The translations under genes and the position numbers were made by a program. This document shows positions 58,101 through 64,000 of a DNA stretch of 64,000 nt, one piece after another. Within the stretch, counting starts at the first letter, position 1. Every line of letters begins with the position of its first letter. The stretch lies in NCBI GenBank assembly GCA_030549175.1, contig JAUKUA010000003.1, forward strand, positions 4,278,001-4,342,000. The letters run 5' to 3'. The stretch is from Lasiosphaeris hirsuta (taxonomy: Eukaryota > Ascomycota > Sordariomycetes > Sordariales > Lasiosphaeriaceae). The notes beneath the pieces were generated by a model. It was not told the origin of the DNA and made no database searches. It saw only the letters and a program-made list of their open reading frames with translations.

Positions 58101-59486
58101 TCCTTCAGCAGCTGGATGACGAAAATATTCCCGTCAAGCACAACATCTTTGACTCGAGCACGGCTACTGAACTTGTTGAGGAGCTAGTGCATAAGGCCAA
58201 CGCCCATGTTGCCCAGCGCTTGGCCCAGGGGCTTCCTGAGAAGGCTCTCCTGCGCCGACAGCCTGCCCCCAATCCTCGACGTCTACAGACTTTTGTTGAA
58301 CGCATGACGGCCCTCGGTCATGAAATTGATCATACAAGCAGTGGCACACTACAAAACAGCCTCTTTAAGGTCGACGATTCTGAGATCAGAAAGGGCATGG
58401 AGACCCTGCTCCTCAAATCGATGCAACGTGCCAAGTACTACATTACTGGCAAGACGCCCCAGCACTTGTGGCCTCACTACGCTCTGAACCTACCCCTTTA
58501 CACTCATTTCACTAGCCCGACCAGACGTTACGCTGATATTCTGGTTCACCGCCAGCTTGAGTCTGTCTTTTCCGAGGGAAAGATCGAGTACACGGAGGAG
58601 TTGGAAAACCTTGTCAAGACCGTTGAGTCCTGCAACACCAAGAAGGATTCAGCTCAGAATGCTCAGGACCAGAGCGTCCATATTGAGTCATGCCGGGCTA
58701 TGGACAAGAAGCGCCAAGAAGTCAATGGCGATTTGATCAGCGAAGGCATTGTTGTTTGTGTGTACGAGTCGGCCTTTGACGTCCTCATTCCCGAATGGGG
58801 CTTTGAGAAGCGGGTGCATTGTGATCAGCTCCCGTTGAAGAAGGCAGAATTCAGAAAGGAGAAAAGAGTTCTGGAGCTTTACTGGGAGAAGGGCGTACCC
58901 AGCTCTGCATACGTGCCTGAGGACGAACGCCCGAAGGCCGCTGCGTCGCAGAGGATTTCGCACGCCATGGCGGCCGCTCGCCAGGCGGAGGAGGCTGAGA
59001 GAGCCAAGAAGGAGCGGGAGGAAGCCGCCCGAAAGCAGACTGATACAGGCATCATTTCAACAGATGAAGTTGACGCACTGTTTGATGACGATGAGGACAA
59101 CGCTTCGGATATCACGGAGGCGATGGCGGGCGCATCCCTTGCGGAACGGCCGACGCAGAGTGTGCCCGGGTCACCTACCCGATCGCCGTCAAATGCGGCT
59201 GGAACCCTCCACCGCACCCGTTCGGACTCGAAGGTGCCCATTACCGAGGCTCCAGAGACGCGCCTGACCAACAAGGAGAAGTACTTGAAGTTATTTAAGC
59301 TGAGAGAAGAGGGTGGTGAATACATCCAGGATGTGACAGAGATGACCAGAGTGCCGGTGATCCTCAAGACAGATCTTAGCAAGAGCCCGCCGTATGTACC
59401 GATCTTGGTATTTTCATTATATCATACACAGCTAACAGTATCACAGGTGCTTGACTATCCGCTCCTTGAACCCCTACGCACTTTAA
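55156..59486 (+). CDS. ssd1: Translational repressor Ssd1 / GUL-1 (RNase II-like pseudoenzyme)
   Basis: Four exons: 55156-55285, 55426-57980, 58034-59391 and 59447-59486 (1360 residues). The N-terminus holds RRLHIAHRRSPSELTPLM, conserved in Ssd1, then a Gln/Asn/Gly-rich disordered region with RGG-like runs. Cold-shock domains precede an RNB domain (DEKVFTLDIDGSDELGNGVH, GIHVPDVTHFV, TSPTRRYADILVHRQLE). The Asp cluster that holds Mg2+ in active RNase II is not intact, as in yeast Ssd1. The last intron (GTATGT...TATCACAG) is needed to end the chain CLTIRSLNPYAL; reading through gives an unrelated tail. Ssd1 binds mRNAs for cell-wall proteins and represses them under control of the NDR kinase Cbk1 (COT-1 in moulds). 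Confidence 0.94.
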
Positions 59487-62400
59487 TGGCTGGACTTGTG
59501 GTGCTCACCATATAACCCAGGTCAGGATAAGACATACTGGCAAGGATGGTGGTCGGTCAGACCTAGGCTAGAGGTGCAAGGTGCAATGCGTCGAGAATAG
59601 TTGGTCGAACAAACAGGAGGGAAGATTGACACAGGGGGTTCCAAATAGACGATGGAACGGCTTATGGGAGGAATATTCTTGTTGATAGTCGTGGTGCATT
59701 TTGAGGGGGTGGAACGTCAGCTCGCAGCAGTATTACAGACATGATAGTTTGCCATGCTGCTGGTAAGAAAGTGGTAGAAAAGCAAAGGCAGAGAGAAGAA
59801 AATGGGATAGCAGAGAAGTAAAACATAAAACGCAAGTAGGGCCGTCTAATATCCCAGAGAGAAAATCAACGCGGGCTTTGCATTCAGCAGCTATGATCGA
59901 TAAATGGATGGTGTAGCACTGAAGATTCCGCTACTTATGGTTAGCCGGTTTCACAAGATTCTATTTACCGATAGGCTAATAGTAAGGTGTCACGGAAGAG
60001 CAGCTGTGTATCGTCTAGAACAAGGCGGATGGCGGATGCAAGATTGGGCCCAGACAAGAGCGCGTCGATCCGGCAATTTTAACCCCTAGACTTCTGTGTG
60101 TAGGCGGTTATGTATGCATAGAAGGGCGGGAGCTGTCTCATACTGCTATGGTCCAGCAGGAAACAGTTTGTTCCCCCCCGTGTGACGGAATAGACGGGAC
60201 GGGTCTTTTTAGCTGCTCGGAAGTGAAGGTGGCATATGGAAGGGGACAACTGATCTGCGGTACTGAGACTTCTTGGCATCCGGGCTTTTCTATGTGGGCG
60301 AAAGAGGGGGGTTCGATGGAATGGGGGGTGCTGGCGGTGCTGGTGCGCGGGAGGGGGTATAAGACGAGAGCTTTGGGCGTTTTGATGGGAGATCTTCTTG
60401 CATGGGATTCGGATTAGGTTATGGGCGTGGTGATGGGGACGAGCTGGGCAGGCCGTTGGGGTACTCGGGTATTGATGGGGAAGGTCTGTGAGGAGAATTA
60501 TGTAAGGTACAAAGAAAGGCAGGAGAGACTCGGATGGAGTGTGTTTTTCCGGCCTGTCTTGTTATCTTCAAGGCTGAGGGGGGTTGGGAATAGGCGTCCC
60601 GTTTTTTACTGTTCGAGTTGGGTGCCTGGCTCGATAGGGACTGACAGAGACTAGTTTCGCTGTGCGGAGACCATACACGACTTGTTTAGTTTCTTGTCAA
60701 GACGGTCAACAGCTCTGGGGATGTTCCTGAACACAAACATTGGCCCCAGGTGTTCCTACGGTAGACGGAAGCTACTCTCTGGTTCAGGGAGGAGATGGAA
60801 GGAAGGCTGAGTGGTGAACAAACCACGCCCCCTGTCATGGCCAACCAAGACAGCACAACCTAGCGTAGCCGTGTTCCATGACAAGGTACAATAGGTTTTA
60901 CCATAGCATTCAGGATTCGTAGAACCAGGGTATGCTGTCTAGAAATAGACGACGAAATGAAGTGGGGGTAGCTTCCCACCTCGACGGTACCCAGCGCGGG
61001 GAGCCGTAGCTGGATTTGGGGGGGGCGGAGGATCGGGGTAAATTTAAGGCAAGTGGCCTCAAACCCGCCCAGATCCGGCTGCAGACAGAATGGATCGTAC
61101 TTAATCTTGGTAGCCAAGCTAATCTTGATTCGTAGTTCCAGCCACGTAGGCCGGCTACATACAAGATATAGTGAGTTTGTGTACTACGACAGCAGTATTC
61201 GTCTTTGAATAGGGCTGGGTGATCGGCCTCGCAGAAACAACGGCGTGTCGGGCGAGTGCCCGTGAGACTGTGAATCGTCATAACCGTACGATGTCCCAGC
61301 ATGCTCGACTCGCGGCGTGTGTGTCCATGTGTGAGATAGGCATGTAGGCAAAACGCATGCAGCGGGGATCCCCATGCCGGCCACAGAATTAAGGTAGACG
61401 GCCAGACCTCGCGGCGGCCTTCTCGCCTGCTCGCTGCCCTTGGATTGGCATGCTAGGATAAACACAATGCAACCTCAATGGGGGCGAGTGGTGATGGTGT
61501 TCTAGCGCAACGGAAGGGAGCATCCAGCAGCAGGTAGAAACAGCCAGGAAAGGAAAGGGACCAGCCCGAGATTTGCGACGAGGCACGCACAAGCTTCCTT
61601 GGCCCGGTTCTTGGCGTTGGCCTTTTTGCTGCTTTTTGTGATGAGAGGCATGGAGGGCATGGCTCGGATGGCGAGTGTGCTGTCGCAAGAGGGCCGTTGG
61701 ATAGAGACATTTCTCATGGCAGAGCTCCGGGTCACACACGTCCGCCTGATTGAAACATGGCTGAGACAAGTACCGTGGGCGCCAACGTCACAGATTCCCC
61801 TGGGCATTGCACCCCGTGCCACCCCTGGCGCGCTGCAGGGCGACGCACGCGAGCAGCTCTTTTCCCAAAAGCCTTGGCGGGGTCTTTTTTCGTTCAGCGC
61901 TCAATTCAGGCACCAGACGGCCCCCAGCAGGCCCCCCGAGCGCTACCCGGGTCCCGAACAGGGGGCAGAGGGGCCATTCGTCCCAACTTTGAACAGGGAT
62001 GCGGACCTGTGATTGGCCGGCAACGTCGCCTTGAGCCTCACGCCTGCTCGTTCAACGGGGCCTAACTGACAACCTGCAGCCAAAAAAGCAGCGAGGCCGC
62101 TACGTCGCAACAAGGGGCCTGAGAAACGAAACACGTCGAGATCTGCCACCCTCGCACACCCTCGCCAGTCCTCAGTCCTCCCAGTCCTGCCATCTGAACA
62201 TCCTTACCCTGCCCTTCACAGCAGCGGTACGAGTCTCTCTGTCTTCCGAGCCCGAGCGTTGGAAACCGCCCCCCTCCCCCCGAGGGAAAGACAGGGCTGG
62301 CCCCCCCCCCCCCCCCTCAGACACCATGGCAGACCCCATGGCAAGGGATGGCAAGGGACCAGGCCGCATTGCACGCTCCCGTCCCCAGTGATACCAGAGG

Positions 62401-62828
62401 CGATGCCAGAGGTGATGATGCGGGTCCGGAAAGCTGAGCAGCCGCCGGCCCTCGACCAGTCCTTGGCGGGCCTTCTTTATCCATGGCCGTTTCCCATCTG
62501 CATAACCTAGTATTTCCCTCCCCTCCCCTTCCTTTCTCTCACAGCCATCAACGCTTTCAGTTCGCTTCGTCCCCTTAGCTTCCCTCCCAAAGCGCTGGTC
62601 TGCTTTCACTCTCCTTCAAGCAGCTCGGTCTGTCAGTCTCTCTCTCGCCTTCTCTCGTTACTCACCACCCCACCAACTTCCATTCTACGTAATATCTTGT
62701 AATATAACCAGGCTGGTCTTGCTTTCTTCGACACACGACACTCCCTATCACCAGAAAGAGATTTTGAAAAAGGAAAGGAAAAGGAGAAAGAGGAAAGGGA
62801 ACATCAGAGGAATATTTTAATCGCCAAG
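59487..62828. other. Long intergenic region, promoter of the Rds1-like gene
   Basis: 3.3 kb with no gene I can support. Frames at 60860-61117, 61389-61769 and elsewhere lack motifs. A run of 16 C lies at 62301-62316. The last 300 bases (about 62515-62700) are C/T-rich, as in strong fungal promoters and leaders. No clear TATA box. Confidence 0.45.
62301..62316 (+). repeat. Poly-C tract of 16
   Basis: Sixteen consecutive C, about 510 bases before the Rds1-like start. Confidence 0.9.
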
Positions 62829-63844
62829 ATGCCTTCATTCACCAAGACAATCGCCATCGTTGCGGTAGGGATGGCCACCGTCGCCTCGGCCCTTCCAGCC
62901 TTCCCCAAGTTCACCGAGTCGCAAATGAAAATCCACTCGGTCATGAAGCGCCAGAACGCCGCCGCTGCTGCCGCCGGTCTCACAGACATTGATATCCTGC
63001 AATTGTAAGCTCACCTCCTTTTACTTAAAAGCAGGACCAGAGACTAACACCGCTCAGCGCCCTGACTCTGGAGCACCTTGAGTCCGAGTTCTACCGGTTG
63101 GGCTTCGCCCAGTTCCCGGCAACCGACTTCCAGGGACTCGGCCTTACGCAGCGCGAGATTGACGACCTGCTCAACATCGGCAAGACCGAGGAGGCCCATG
63201 TCGTGCTCTTGCAAGGCGCCATCGCCCAGGCTGGTGTCCAGCCCGTCCAGGCATGCCAGTACAACTTTGGCTTCACTGACGCTGCCGGCATGGTCGCCAC
63301 CGCCGCCGTTCTTGAGAACGTCGGTGTGTCCGCCTACCTGGGCGCTGCGCCCCTCGTGTCCGATGGGGGCATCCTATCCACCGCCGGCAGCATCTTGACC
63401 GTTGAGGCCCGCCATCAGACCTTCACCCGTGCCGCTACCAAGATCGTCGCCGTACCCCAAGCGTTCGACACCCCGCTGTCGGCCAAGCAGGTCTTCTCGC
63501 TCGCCGCTCCCTTCATCGCCAGCTGCCCCGAGGGAAGCAACCTGATCCTCACTGCTTTCCCCACCCTCACCATGGCTGCTGGCCAAGACGCCGCTGCTCT
63601 CCAGGCCGGCGCCACCATCCAGCTTCAGTCCGATGCCTCTGCCCAGGCCACCTTCTGCGCTTTCACCACCGGCGGTGTCCCCGGCGGCACTGCCTTCACC
63701 CCCTTCAACCCCGCTACCGGCTGCCAGATCCCCCAGGGCCTCGCCGGTTTCGTCTACGTCAACCTCGCCAGCGCCGGTCCTCTCTCGGGCGTCATCACCG
63801 ACGACATCATCCTGGCTGGGCCTATGGTCATGCAGGTGTCTTAG
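62829..63844 (+). CDS. rds1: Secreted Rds1-like ferritin-fold stress protein
   Basis: Two exons, 62829-63004 and 63058-63844 (320 residues); the 53-base intron (GTAAGC, ACTAAC, GCTCAG) joins DIDILQF to ALTLEHLESEFY. Residues 1-20 are a signal peptide (KTIAIVAVGMATVASALP). ILQFALTLEHLESEFYRLG is the first helix of the ferritin-like domain; a later helix carries EARHQTFTRAA, the usual metal-site pattern of Glu and His. The C-terminal 150 residues are beta-rich, low in charge and contain a few Cys. Fission yeast Rds1 responds to nutrient and stress signals; mould relatives are often secreted and abundant in spores. Function is unknown. Codon use is strongly C-ending, which suggests high expression. 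Confidence 0.86.
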
Positions 63845-64000
63845 ATGCTTTCTGTATTTGATGGGCATGGGGATGAATTTACGTGATGATTAAACTTCGG
63901 GACAAGCGGCCAAAAATGGGAGGTTGGGATGGGATGGAATCGGCCACCTATATCAAGGTACTTGTGGGAAACGGGGGTGGCGAACTGGAGAATTCATTGC
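63845..64000. other. 3' flank of the Rds1-like gene
   Basis: Only the downstream region of the last gene. Nothing else seen before the window ends. Confidence 0.5.

Noticed and set aside
59392..59515. Read-through C-terminus of Ssd1
   Set aside because: Splicing gives the conserved CLTIRSLNPYAL end; the read-through tail is unrelated.
1..64000. Biosynthetic cluster, transposon, CRISPR array or virus-derived gene
   Set aside because: Every recognised gene is a conserved housekeeping or regulatory gene; no transposase, polymerase, synthase cluster or repeat array was seen.

Overview
The window looks like an ordinary stretch of euchromatic chromosome from a filamentous ascomycete, most likely a Sordariomycete close to Sordariales. 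The evidence is short introns (about 47-80 bases, GTATGT or GTAAGT donors, CTAAC or CTGAC branch sites), high GC in codons, TTAGGG-type motifs, and orthologues of typical mould genes. I recognise 20 protein-coding genes and one intron-split tRNA-Phe. Exon structures were rebuilt by hand from splice signals, reading phase and conserved protein motifs.

Left part (1-24 kb): a secreted, probably GPI-anchored PEBP-like protein; an AMID/AIF-like FAD oxidoreductase; a large Ams2/SPT21-type GATA factor; the small replication protein A subunit Rfa3; an ATF/CREB-type bZIP factor with a long leader; tRNA-Phe(GAA); the 60S biogenesis factor Alb1, divergent from a membrane-anchored ubiquitin-specific protease; and a triose-phosphate-type nucleotide-sugar transporter with a 6-base microexon.

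Middle (24-45 kb): the TRAPPII subunit Trs120; p-aminobenzoate synthase, whose two halves lie in different frames; V-ATPase catalytic subunit A (vma-1, seven exons, no intein); the H3K4 methyltransferase Set1; a securin-like protein divergent from tropomyosin.

Right part (45-64 kb): Rrp17; a BIG1/Voa1-like ER membrane protein; Trm112; an ER cyclophilin B with two possible C-termini; a Tlg1-like SNARE; the mRNA-export factor Gle1; the translational repressor Ssd1 (GUL-1); and a secreted Rds1-like ferritin-fold protein. Two genes serve the V-ATPase or ER/Golgi system (vma-1, BIG1-like), three serve membrane traffic (Trs120, Tlg1-like, transporter), and several serve chromosome and cell-cycle functions (Ams2-like, Rfa3, Set1, securin). 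This is not a biosynthetic cluster.

I found no transposon, CRISPR array, virus or unknown multi-gene system. The best leads are at gene-architecture level: a cyclophilin whose last intron switches between an ER-retention-like tail and a membrane anchor; a 6-base microexon; an in-frame intron inside a greatly expanded GATA finger; an apparent frameshift in PABA synthase; concealed terminal exons in the bZIP factor and Ssd1; five HxRxxS sites in Ssd1; and short telomere-like boxes upstream of three genes.
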